Below, piece by piece: positions 1 to 5,628 of a stretch of 5,628 bases of DNA (positions are counted from its first letter, which is position 1; each line of letters starts with the position of its first letter). The notes under the pieces are model-generated. The model searched no databases, had not been told where the DNA came from, and saw only the letters and a list, made by a program, of their open reading frames with translations. The translations under genes and the position numbers were made by a program. The stretch spans positions 1-5,628 of the forward strand of contig VBJP01000156.1 in the NCBI GenBank assembly GCA_005880165.1, given 5' to 3'. The DNA comes from Chloroflexota bacterium. GTDB lineage: Bacteria; Chloroflexota; Limnocylindria; QHBO01.

Positions 1-1678
1 CCGGGACCGTTGGGCGAGGCGAGCTTCCACCCACTGTGGGAAGCGTGCTCGGCGTCACGAGGCTCTGGGTGGGCGCTGATGAGACGGTGGGCATCGCAAA
101 GCGCATGACTGTCGTCCGCCACGAGTGATCGGCAGCGGCGACCTCGTCGCCGACCCATACCGAGCCAGGCAGCGCTGGATCAGATGCGACGCCAACGTAG
201 TCCCCCCATCGCGTTCCGGCATAGGTATCGTCGCTCGTATCAAAGAAGGGCAGCGTTCCGTAGAACCCGTCAGCCGCCGTCCAGCGCGAAGCGACGGTCG
301 TGGGGTTCCGGAGTCCGGTGCCAGATGCCGTCATGACGATGAACGCCGTGTCGTCGCTCGTGATGCCGACTCCGGGCATGTACAGGTCCCATCCACCGGA
401 TGCGATCAACAGGTCCACAGCGCTGGTCGGCGTCGCCGCACCGGTCGCGAGCATCGTCGCTCGCGCGCCGTCAACGGTTCCGGTGTTGTAGGTCGCCACG
501 AACCAGAGCCGGCCGTTGCGCCATACCGCGTCCGTGGGGCGCTCGTCGACGGCGTTCGCGATCGTTGTCCCATCCGTGTTGTGCGGTGCGTTCGGAAGTG
601 TCAGCGCCGCGATGCCGAGCGAGAACGTTGCGTCCATCGCATCGGTAAGGACCGGCAGCGTCGCAGATCCATTCACCTTCAGGTAGAGAACATCTCCGGT
701 GGTGAGGTCTTCGTAGACGACGTGGACGATCGCACTGGATGAGAGCACCTGCGCTGGCCTCGCATGCGCCACCGTGGCGGTGGTGCTGGTGAACACGTAT
801 GGGGTGACAGTCGTGCCGGCCGTGATCTGGGACCAGGCAATGATATCGATCTCTAGTCCCTGGTATCCGGTGCCGCCGCCAAAGAGCTGGAAGTCATTAG
901 CGGTCAGCACGATCCTATCGGTGGAAGAGGCGAGCCCGGGATAGTCGGGCAAATCCCCGTCGGTGCCGATCGCATAGGTGTCCCACGCTCCAAGCGGGTC
1001 CGCCGTCTCAGAAATCGCCAGGTTGAGGTAGTTCTGCGTGAAACCGGGGTTGAAGCTCACCACAACCCCCACCCATCGAGCGTGGAACGTGTCCCAGATG
1101 ATCCGAGGATCGGAGGGCGTCTGGTCATTTGGCAAGGCGAAGAGCGCCCAGTCGGGCAGGGTCTGGATGGCGGTGCCGTTGCGCGTCGAGATCCGCACCG
1201 CCGAGTTCACGGCCTGGACCACGTAAGTGGCGTTGACGGCGACCCACGGATCGGGAGGCTCCTGCGCCGTGTCGTTGTCGGCCGCCGTCAGGCCCGGGAA
1301 GCCGGCCGCTGCGGTGGGTGGCGTCGCATTCACCAAACGCGGCGCCAATCCGACGGTTGCGATGCGAGTTGGAGCGGTGGAGGTCGTCTTGCCCCGGAAG
1401 CCTGCGGAGAGACGTGGCAGGGTCGACCTGGACGCGCGCGGATGGGCTCGTGCCAGGCGGGCCTTGTCGGCAAGCACTGCGCGCCCGCGATGGATCGCCG
1501 GCGCCCGGTCATGGCCTGTCGTCCAGGTGCCAAATCCCAGACCCGTCCTTGCATCGGTGGCCGACGGGAATGCGGCAAACGCGATTAGGACCAGCACATT
1601 CACAAGCGAGAGCAATGTGCCGGGCGCTTTGCCTCGGTCATTTCCAGGCGCAGCAGCAAGCAACGAGAAACGACGCAT
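1..1678 (-). CDS. Secreted/cell-surface beta-propeller-like protein, C-terminus beyond the left edge
   Basis: I translated this frame by hand: 559 codons are open from ATG 1678 to the window edge with no stop, so the gene is 3'-truncated. The start has a good ribosome site, AGGAGGG, six bases upstream. Residues 1-20 are a basic n-region, about 21-38 are hydrophobic (LLSLVNVLVLIAFAAF), and a plausible signal peptidase site follows at SATDA/R44. Residues 45-125 are a basic, low-complexity linker. From about 140 come motifs typical of large secreted proteins with sialidase/propeller-like repeats: PPDPWVAVN (141-149), SDPRIIWDTFHARWVG (189-204), DYPGLASSTDRIVLTAND (245-262), a LWFVATYN strand (391-398) and RWGDYVGVASDP (490-501). 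Residues 533-559 are Ser/Thr/Pro-rich, like a linker to a further domain or wall anchor. No cysteine is present. The substrate or role is unknown; binding or hydrolysis of an extracellular polymer is possible but unproven. The fold assignment is by motif resemblance only. It lies 209 bp after smpB and is probably transcribed separately. Confidence 0.88.
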   Translation of the reverse strand, partial: MRRFSLLAAAPGNDRGKAPGTLLSLVNVLVLIAFAAFPSATDARTGLGFGTWTTGHDRAPAIHRGRAVLADKARLARAHPRASRSTLPRLSAGFRGKTTSTAPTRIATVGLAPRLVNATPPTAAAGFPGLTAADNDTAQEPPDPWVAVNATYVVQAVNSAVRISTRNGTAIQTLPDWALFALPNDQTPSDPRIIWDTFHARWVGVVVSFNPGFTQNYLNLAISETADPLGAWDTYAIGTDGDLPDYPGLASSTDRIVLTANDFQLFGGGTGYQGLEIDIIAWSQITAGTTVTPYVFTSTTATVAHARPAQVLSSSAIVHVVYEDLTTGDVLYLKVNGSATLPVLTDAMDATFSLGIAALTLPNAPHNTDGTTIANAVDERPTDAVWRNGRLWFVATYNTGTVDGARATMLATGAATPTSAVDLLIASGGWDLYMPGVGITSDDTAFIVMTASGTGLRNPTTVASRWTAADGFYGTLPFFDTSDDTYAGTRWGDYVGVASDPALPGSVWVGDEVAAADHSWRTTVMRFAMPTVSSAPTQSLVTPSTLPTVGGSSPRPTVP

Positions 1679-1710
1679 TGGGTTCCCTCCTGACCCTCGT
1701 CGATCGCCAA

Positions 1711-1758
1711 GCTCGGGGGCGACCAGATCCGAGGCGGATGCATTGTCCCACCCCCGGG
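1711..1758 (-). promoter_or_regulatory. Possible structured 5' UTR hairpin upstream of the secreted-protein gene
   Basis: On the minus strand, CGGGGG (1756-1751) can pair with CCCCCG (1719-1714), extended by a G-U and a further C-G pair. It encloses a second helix, ATCCG (1739-1735) with CGGAT (1731-1727), closed by a three-base loop. The element ends about 20 bases before the AGGAGGG ribosome site of the gene starting at 1678. It does not match a riboswitch class I recognise and has no U-tract, so it is not a clear terminator. In GC-rich DNA such pairing can arise by chance. Confidence 0.25.
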
Positions 1759-1821
1759 AACCCCAACCTCACTGCATGCAGCCGGCCGCCGCCAGGTGCC
1801 TACCTCCCCAATGGAGAGGGC

Positions 1822-1847
1822 GCCGGCGGGCGGGCCCGCAGGCTTTT
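1822..1847 (+). terminator. Terminator-like hairpin reading on the plus strand
   Basis: GCC-G-GCGGG (1822-1830) pairs with CCCGC-A-GGC (1835-1843), eight pairs with one G/A mismatch and a four-base loop, followed directly by TTTT (1844-1847). This is the form of an intrinsic terminator for plus-strand transcription, yet no plus-strand gene precedes it. It could block antisense transcription into smpB, or be chance in GC-rich DNA. Confidence 0.3.
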
Positions 1848-1850
1848 GCG

Positions 1851-1874
1851 CGCCAGCCAAGGCCTCGGCCGGCG
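1851..1874 (-). terminator. Strong hairpin just after smpB, possible transcript end
   Basis: On the minus strand CGCCGGCC (1874-1867) pairs with GGCTGGCG (1858-1851), eight pairs including one G-U, with an eight-base loop. It begins 13 bases after the smpB stop codon. There is no following run of T on the minus strand, so it is not a classical intrinsic terminator; it may stabilise the mRNA 3' end or mark a factor-dependent end. Confidence 0.3.
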
Positions 1875-1887
1875 GCGCATCAACTCC

Positions 1888-2346
1888 TTACAGCTTGACG
1901 CGCTCCTTGGTCTCGCGTTCGAGCTCGCGGCGCCGGTCGCGCTCGGCAATCGTGCGGCGCTTGTCGTGGACCTTCTTGCCGCGACCGATCCCCAGCTCGA
2001 GCTTGGCGCGCCCGTCGCGGATGTAAAGCCGCAGGGGGATGACGGTCAGGCCCTTGGCCTGGGTCCAGCCGACCAGCTCGGCGATCTGGTCCTTGTGCAG
2101 GAGGAGCTTTCGCGTCCGGCGCGGCTCGTGGTTGTAGCGATTGCCCTGCTCGTAGGGCGCAATGTGGGCGCCGATCAGCCAGGCCTCGCCCTTCTCGATG
2201 CGTGCGTAGGCATCCACCAGGTTCACACGGCCAGCACGGATCGACTTGATCTCGGTGCCGGTCAGCACGATGCCCGCCTCGAGGGTCTCCTCGATGGCGT
2301 ACTCATGACGGGCTCGGCGGTTGAGAACGATGGTCTGCTCGGTCAT
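1888..2346 (-). CDS. smpB: SsrA-binding protein SmpB
   Basis: SmpB binds tmRNA and brings it to ribosomes stalled on mRNAs lacking a stop codon, starting trans-translation in the cytoplasm. The 152-residue protein is full length for the family (about 150-160). Hallmarks are visible in order: NRRARHEYAIEETLEAGI (9-26), the conserved LTGTEIKSIRAGRVNL segment (28-43) with DAYA after it, the oligonucleotide-binding beta-barrel to about residue 123, then GRGKKVHDKRRTIAERD (121-137) and a charged C-terminal tail that inserts into the mRNA channel. The ATG at 2346 is the only possible start: an in-frame TGA lies 21 bases upstream with no ATG, GTG or TTG between. The ribosome site is weak (GGA four bases upstream), in contrast to the very strong SD of the leader element upstream. 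It has its own promoter-like sequence at 2516-2544. tmRNA (ssrA) is not visible in this window. Confidence 0.97.
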   Translation of the reverse strand: MTEQTIVLNRRARHEYAIEETLEAGIVLTGTEIKSIRAGRVNLVDAYARIEKGEAWLIGAHIAPYEQGNRYNHEPRRTRKLLLHKDQIAELVGWTQAKGLTVIPLRLYIRDGRAKLELGIGRGKKVHDKRRTIAERDRRRELERETKERVKL

Positions 2347-2392
2347 CGGTCCAGCGGTTGGGAGTCATCCGCAAAGGCGGTCTGACAAATGG

Positions 2393-2419
2393 AAAGAGCC
2401 GGCCGCATCAGCCGGCTCT
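2393..2419 (-). terminator. Intrinsic terminator or attenuator between the leader and smpB
   Basis: AGAGCCGGC (2419-2411) pairs perfectly with GCCGGCTCT (2403-2395) around a seven-base loop on the minus strand; the stem runs into TTTCC. Nine perfect, mostly G-C pairs make it the clearest hairpin of the terminator type here, though the U-tract is only three bases long (CC, then ATTTG follow). It lies about 50 bases before the smpB start, so it would either end a free small RNA or attenuate transcription into smpB. Confidence 0.55.
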
Positions 2420-2445
2420 CACCTCGCAACCACGCGAAGGGTGTG

Positions 2446-2487
2446 TTATCGCACCGCCTCGGTGGTGGCGTGACAGGGACTACTCAC
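2446..2487 (-). CDS. Possible 13-residue leader peptide MSSPCHATTEAVR
   Basis: A GTG codon at 2487 is preceded, with nine bases between, by GGAGG of a GAAAGGAGGTG sequence that complements the usual 16S rRNA 3' end over 11 bases, the strongest ribosome site in the window. The frame runs 13 codons to TAA (2448-2446). There is no run of one amino acid pointing to classic amino-acid attenuation, only one Cys, one His and paired Ser and Thr. The GTG is paired in the predicted hairpin. The strong SD argues for translation; the tiny size and folding argue that the RNA may matter more than the peptide. I do not recognise the peptide. Confidence 0.35.
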   Translation of the reverse strand: MSSPCHATTEAVR

Positions 2488-2515
2488 TGCACACCACCTC
2501 CTTTCGTTGCCCGGC

Positions 2516-2544
2516 ATCCTAGCAGGCCGATGCGATGCGGGCAA
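2516..2544 (-). promoter_or_regulatory. Sigma-70-type promoter for the leader and smpB
   Basis: On the minus strand a -35-like TTGCCC (2544-2539) and a -10-like TAGGAT (2521-2516) are separated by exactly 17 bases. TAGGAT is a common -10 form in high-GC bacteria. The predicted start near 2509-2511 lies only about six bases before the strong Shine-Dalgarno, giving a very short 5' end. Its place after the peptidase stop codon suggests that smpB is transcribed independently of the ftsEX cluster. Confidence 0.5.
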
Positions 2545-2567
2545 TGACTCGTCCGCGCACCCCAGGG

Positions 2568-3992
2568 CTAGACGAACGCCGAGCGCCGGCCGCCGCCATC
2601 CCAGCTGATCAGCGCCGGATCGGGCACAAAGGCCGTCGGACTGCCGGAAGGCAGGGGCGAAGCGGGGCTGCCCGTCTGCTTGGCGAGGAAGGCGAGCGCG
2701 CGGTCGAGGACGACGTCTTTCTCCGGAGGCGTCCCGGCGGGGATGGTGACGGCCACGTCCGGCTGCACGCCGTTGGGATGAACGCTGTCGTGGTTGGGTG
2801 GGAACCAGCGGCTGATGGTGATCCGCACGCCGCCAGCGGCACCGTTCTGGAGCGGGGCCCAGATCTGGACGGTGTTCTTGCCGAAGGTGTGCTCCCCGAT
2901 GAGCGTGGCCCGATGGAGCTCCTGGAGCGCGGCGCTGACGATCTCCGAGGCGGATGCGCTGCCGTTGTTGATCAGCACGACCACCGGAAGCTTCGGGTTC
3001 GTGGCGATGCCGTCTCCGAGTGCGGGCCAGGGCTTGACGGCTCCGCCCGTCGACTCCTGGGTGAAGATCGTCCCGGAGCTCACGAACTCGGACGCGATCT
3101 TCTGGGCGGAATAGATGTAGCCGCCAGGGTTCCCACGGAGGTCGAACACGATCTGGGTGGCGCCCTTGTCGAGCAGGCCCTTGAGCGCCGCGTGGAACTG
3201 GTCGGAGCTCGACTCGGAGAAGCCATGCAGGGCGATGTACCCGACATGGCCGTCCAGCATCTTGGACTCCACCTCCTGGGTGGTGATCTCCTCCCGGGTG
3301 ATGGCCAGGTTGAGCGTCCGGGCGCCCCGCTTGACCGTCAGCGTCACCTTGGTGCCGGAGGGGCCCCGCACCTTGCTGATCTGATCCTGGATGGTCGAGC
3401 CGTTGACGCTCTTGCCGTCCACCGCGGTGACCACGTCGCCCGGTTGGAGGCCCGCCCTGTCTGCTGGCGAACCGGAAATGGGGCTGACGACGACCAGCAC
3501 GCAGTTGTCAGAGAGCGTGGCGCAGGCGGAGAGGTTGGCGGGCTCCTTGAGGTTCTTGACCGCCATCTCGGCGCCGATGCCGCTGAACTTGCCGGAGAGC
3601 GATCCCAGCGCCTGCTGGTAGTCCTGCGGGGACATGTATCCGCTGAACGGATCCTGGACGCCGTCCTGGAACATGCCCTGGATGGCGCCCTCGACGAGCT
3701 TGGTGTCATCGAGCTTGTCGACGTAGTTGGACTTGAGCTTCTGGTAGGCCTCGCAGAAGGCGGCGAACGCGGTGCTCGGGGCCGAACAGGTGGCTGACTG
3801 GCGATTGCCGCCGGCGGCGAGATAGCCGCCCGCGAAGAGGACGGCGCCGACGACCGCGGCCAGGGCCAATCCCACGATCCAGGTGGCGGTCGCAGTCCGG
3901 GCAGGCGCCGGCGAAGGGGTGGGCTGGGCCGTTGGGTCGGGCACGGGATCGCCGGGCGCGTGGGGTTGCGTCGGCGAGTCGAGGGGTGTCAT
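2568..3992 (-). CDS. Membrane-anchored S41 C-terminal processing peptidase with PDZ domain
   Basis: A serine endoprotease of the CtpA/CtpB/Prc family (MEROPS S41A), acting outside the membrane on C-termini of envelope proteins. The 474 residues show a Pro-rich cytoplasmic tail (1-32), one membrane segment (about 38-60), the N-terminal S41 region with DPFSGYMSPQDY (114-125), a PDZ domain (about 164-232, with SPADRAGLQPGDVVTAVDG at 175-193) and the catalytic core (247-418). Catalytic residues can be placed by family spacing: Ser347 in NGSASASE and Lys372 in TFGKNTVQ, 25 residues apart as in the family, with Gln376. GKN replaces the more usual GKG. All four cysteines (69, 80, 157, 164) are extracytoplasmic. 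The ATG start has no clear SD; a TAGACT that could serve as a -10 lies about 20 bases upstream, but no matching -35 is seen. It sits 51 bp after ftsX, so co-transcription with ftsEX is likely, and cell-wall hydrolases or their regulators are possible substrates (inference). Confidence 0.95.
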   Translation of the reverse strand: MTPLDSPTQPHAPGDPVPDPTAQPTPSPAPARTATATWIVGLALAAVVGAVLFAGGYLAAGGNRQSATCSAPSTAFAAFCEAYQKLKSNYVDKLDDTKLVEGAIQGMFQDGVQDPFSGYMSPQDYQQALGSLSGKFSGIGAEMAVKNLKEPANLSACATLSDNCVLVVVSPISGSPADRAGLQPGDVVTAVDGKSVNGSTIQDQISKVRGPSGTKVTLTVKRGARTLNLAITREEITTQEVESKMLDGHVGYIALHGFSESSSDQFHAALKGLLDKGATQIVFDLRGNPGGYIYSAQKIASEFVSSGTIFTQESTGGAVKPWPALGDGIATNPKLPVVVLINNGSASASEIVSAALQELHRATLIGEHTFGKNTVQIWAPLQNGAAGGVRITISRWFPPNHDSVHPNGVQPDVAVTIPAGTPPEKDVVLDRALAFLAKQTGSPASPLPSGSPTAFVPDPALISWDGGGRRSAFV

Positions 3993-4043
3993 CTCAAGAG
4001 CCGCGCGAGTCTAGCACCGATCCGATGCCGTCGCGCCGAAGCG

Positions 4044-4955
4044 CTAGGTCGCCAGGTACGAGCGGACGCTGATCCACGAGCCGATGGCCCCCACCGCCAG
4101 ACCCACCGCCAGCAGGAGGGCGGAGAGTGTGGCCAGGAATCGCGCACCCACGATGGTCGGCACCTTGAACACGTCGTACATGACCGGTTGAATGGGGTCC
4201 CACACGATTGCCACCAGCCCGATGGCCACCAGCGCGCCGATCAAGCCGCACAGGATCCCCTCGAGGATGAATGGCCAGCGGATGAAGGAGTCGCTGGCGC
4301 CCACCAGGCGCATGATCTCGATCTCGCCCGAGCGCGAGTAGACCGCAATGCGGATGGTGTTGACGATCATGAACAGGACCGTCAGCCCGACCAGGGCGAT
4401 GGCCACTAGCCCCACCGTGCGCACCACGTTGATGACGCCGATCAGCTTGTCCAGCTCATCCTGCTTGGTCGTGATCTGGACGACCTCGGGCCGATCGCGC
4501 AGTGCCGTGGCCACGGAGTCGCCCAGCTTCGGCTCGGTCAGCTGGATCTCAATGCTGGCGTAGATCGAGATGTGGTGCTCGGGGTCGTTGCCGAGGTCCA
4601 GCTTCTGCCCTCGTTGGGCGTAGACCTCCTTCAGCCGTTCCATCGCTGCCTCTGGGCTGACGTAGGTGACGTCCTTCACCCCCGGAAGGCTCCGCGTGTA
4701 CGCGATGAGTGCGTCGCGCTGGGTGGGGGTCAGGTCCGCCTGGTCAGGTTTCCCGACCAGCTGCGCAGTGACGCCGACCTTGCTCTCGATGAACGAGAGG
4801 CCGCTGTTGAGACCGGTGATCACGATGTAAAGGCCGGAGAGGAGGACGAGCATTAGCACGACGGTGGCGGTTGTCGCCAGGCTCATCATCGCGTTGCGCC
4901 AGAAGCCCTGCCAGGCGCGCACCACGCTGAAGCCGATGAAGCGCAGGAAGCCCAT
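4044..4955 (-). CDS. ftsX: Cell division ABC transporter permease subunit FtsX
   Basis: FtsX is the membrane subunit of the FtsEX complex; it passes ATP-driven changes in FtsE to peptidoglycan hydrolases or their activators outside the cell, coupling wall cleavage to division. At 303 residues it has the family length and layout: cytoplasmic N-terminus, TM1 (about 24-48), an extracytoplasmic domain (about 50-172) including SLPGVKDVTYVSPEAA (89-104), then TM2 (about 177-200), TM3 (about 226-252) and TM4 (about 272-295). The conserved cytoplasmic loop after TM2, NTIRIAVYSRSGEIEIMRLV (199-218), followed by GAS, is the clearest family signature and is the FtsE contact region. The ATG lies 3 bp after the ftsE stop, so the two are translationally coupled; the SD must lie within the end of ftsE and is weak. 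The partner hydrolase is not encoded in this window. Confidence 0.97.
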   Translation of the reverse strand: MGFLRFIGFSVVRAWQGFWRNAMMSLATTATVVLMLVLLSGLYIVITGLNSGLSFIESKVGVTAQLVGKPDQADLTPTQRDALIAYTRSLPGVKDVTYVSPEAAMERLKEVYAQRGQKLDLGNDPEHHISIYASIEIQLTEPKLGDSVATALRDRPEVVQITTKQDELDKLIGVINVVRTVGLVAIALVGLTVLFMIVNTIRIAVYSRSGEIEIMRLVGASDSFIRWPFILEGILCGLIGALVAIGLVAIVWDPIQPVMYDVFKVPTIVGARFLATLSALLLAVGLAVGAIGSWISVRSYLAT

Positions 4956-4958
4956 CGG

Positions 4959-5628
4959 TCAGTACTCGCGCTCGTAGGCGGCTTCGGGCTCATCGCGCAC
5001 GAGCTTCCCGTCCTCGAGCGCCAGCACCCGCCGCCGCATGGCGTTGACGATCTCCTGGTTGTGCGTCGCCATGAGGACCGTGGTGCCCAGCACGTTGATC
5101 TGGATCAGCAGCTGGATGATCTCCCAGCTGGTGACCGGGTCGAGGTTGCCGGTCGGCTCGTCGGCGATGAGGATCGCTGGGTCGTGGACCAGCGCGCGGG
5201 CAATGGCGACGCGCTGCTGCTCCCCGCCGGAGAGCTGCGTCGGCAGGTGCTCTGCATGCTGGTGAAGTCCGACGAGGTTGAGGAGCATGGGCACACGCCG
5301 CCGGATGTCGGCCCCGCCGGCGCCGGTCACCTCCAGGGCGAACGCCACGTTCTCGAAGACGGTCTTGGCGGGCAGCAGCCGGAAGTCCTGGAAGACGATC
5401 CCGATCCGCCGCCGAAGGCGGGGCACCTCGCGTCGTCGGAGTCGCGCCAGGTCGCGGCCGGCGACGATCACCCGACCGGCGGTCGGCTGAACCTCACGGA
5501 TCAGGAGCTTGATGAACGTGGTCTTGCCGGCGCCGGACGCACCCACCAGGAACACGAAGTCGCCGCGCGGGATCGTGACGTCCACGTCTGAGAGGGCCAT
5601 CTTGCCGTTCGGGTAGGTGACCGCGGCG
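4959..5628 (-). CDS. ftsE: Cell division ATP-binding protein FtsE, N-terminus beyond the right edge
   Basis: FtsE is the cytoplasmic ATPase of FtsEX. The reading frame stays open to the right edge, and the extra codons read AAVTYPNGK before the Met at 5600. This is the usual FtsE N-terminal strand, whose Tyr stacks on the adenine of ATP, so that Met is internal and the true start lies outside the window, probably some ten residues further. Counting from that Met: Walker A GASGAGKTT (20-28), Q-loop Gln71 in VFQDFRLL, ABC signature LSGGEQQR (123-130), Walker B ILIADEPTG (143-151) and the switch His180 in MATHN. All catalytic motifs are intact. The C-terminus ends YEREY, 3 bp before ftsX. In many Gram-positive-type genomes prfB lies upstream of ftsE; this cannot be seen here. 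Confidence 0.97.
   Translation of the reverse strand, partial: AAVTYPNGKMALSDVDVTIPRGDFVFLVGASGAGKTTFIKLLIREVQPTAGRVIVAGRDLARLRRREVPRLRRRIGIVFQDFRLLPAKTVFENVAFALEVTGAGGADIRRRVPMLLNLVGLHQHAEHLPTQLSGGEQQRVAIARALVHDPAILIADEPTGNLDPVTSWEIIQLLIQINVLGTTVLMATHNQEIVNAMRRRVLALEDGKLVRDEPEAAYEREY

Larger units (their letters stand above)
2393..2511 (-). ncRNA. Candidate structured leader or small RNA upstream of smpB
   Basis: A transcript starting about seven bases after the -10 box (near 2509-2511) and ending at the hairpin at 2393-2419 would be about 115-120 nt. It has three stems. The first pairs GGTGGTG-GC-GTGA (2498-2484) with TCAC-GC-CACCACC (2473-2461): 13 pairs with two single-base bulges and a ten-base loop. 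The second pairs CTTCGC (2439-2434) with GCGAGG (2427-2422), including one G-U. The third is the terminator-like stem. The first stem holds part of the near-perfect Shine-Dalgarno and the GTG of a 13-codon mini-ORF, so it could control access of ribosomes. I do not recognise an Rfam family; it is not tmRNA (too short, no tRNA-like ends). Whether it acts as a cis leader of smpB or as a free RNA cannot be told from the sequence. Confidence 0.4.

Noticed and set aside
125..742. 205-codon open frame on the plus strand
   Set aside because: It is antisense to the secreted protein and very Arg-rich; the minus-strand frame has conserved motifs and an SD.
1600..1860. 86-codon minus-strand frame starting with TTG between smpB and the secreted gene
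   Set aside because: No SD before the TTG, no recognisable motif, and it overlaps the well-supported start of the secreted gene in another frame.
1679..1887. tmRNA (ssrA) next to smpB
   Set aside because: Too short and lacks the tRNA-like 3' end with a TTCGA loop; the 2347-2567 gap also lacks it.
1318..2385. 355-codon open frame on the plus strand
   Set aside because: It runs antisense across smpB, the intergenic region and the start of the secreted gene; smpB is certain and the frame has no family features.
1727..2963. Shared CCGAGGCGGATGC near 1730 and near 2946
   Set aside because: A short match, one copy inside the S41 gene and one in the intergenic hairpin; no longer repeat around it, so probably chance.
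2535..3797. 420-codon open frame on the plus strand
   Set aside because: It is antisense to the S41 peptidase, whose catalytic motifs are intact; the translation is Arg/Gly/Asp-rich with no recognisable domain, typical of a GC-rich shadow frame.
1..5628. CRISPR arrays, insertion sequences, tRNA genes, phage or defence genes
   Set aside because: I saw no regular direct repeats, no terminal inverted repeats with a transposase, and no tRNA-like cloverleaf on either strand.

Overview
This is a GC-rich bacterial window in which every gene I can support lies on the minus strand. Reading from the right edge in the direction of transcription, the order is ftsE (start beyond the window), ftsX, an S41 C-terminal processing peptidase, a short intergenic stretch with a promoter and a strongly folded leader, smpB, and a long secreted protein that runs off the left edge. 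Base composition, the actinobacterial/Chloroflexota-like -10 box and the ftsEX–S41–smpB order suggest a high-GC Chloroflexota or Actinomycetota-like organism. That assignment is an inference; there is no rRNA or other decisive marker here.

Right half (2568-5628): FtsE (ATPase) and FtsX (membrane subunit) form the cell-division ABC complex that controls peptidoglycan hydrolases. Their genes are 3 bp apart. FtsX is followed after 51 bp by a membrane-anchored periplasmic/extracytoplasmic serine-lysine protease with PDZ domain, whose relatives process or degrade envelope proteins, including cell-wall hydrolases. The three therefore look like an envelope-remodelling cluster, probably co-transcribed.

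Middle (1888-2567): smpB encodes the tmRNA partner for ribosome rescue. Its 221-bp upstream region is the most unusual part of the window. It holds a promoter-like pair with 17-bp spacing, then immediately a near-perfect Shine-Dalgarno, a 13-codon mini-ORF whose start codon and part of whose SD lie inside a 13-bp hairpin, a second small hairpin, and a 9-bp terminator-like hairpin before smpB. It could be a regulatory leader/attenuator for smpB or a free small RNA of about 115 nt. tmRNA itself is not in the window.

Left (1-1887): 209 bp of intergenic DNA with several hairpins, then a secreted protein read from 1678 down to the edge as one open frame of 559 codons without a stop. It has an N-terminal signal sequence or anchor, beta-propeller-like repeats and a Ser/Thr/Pro-rich tail. 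Long open frames on the plus strand across the window are shadows of these minus-strand genes.
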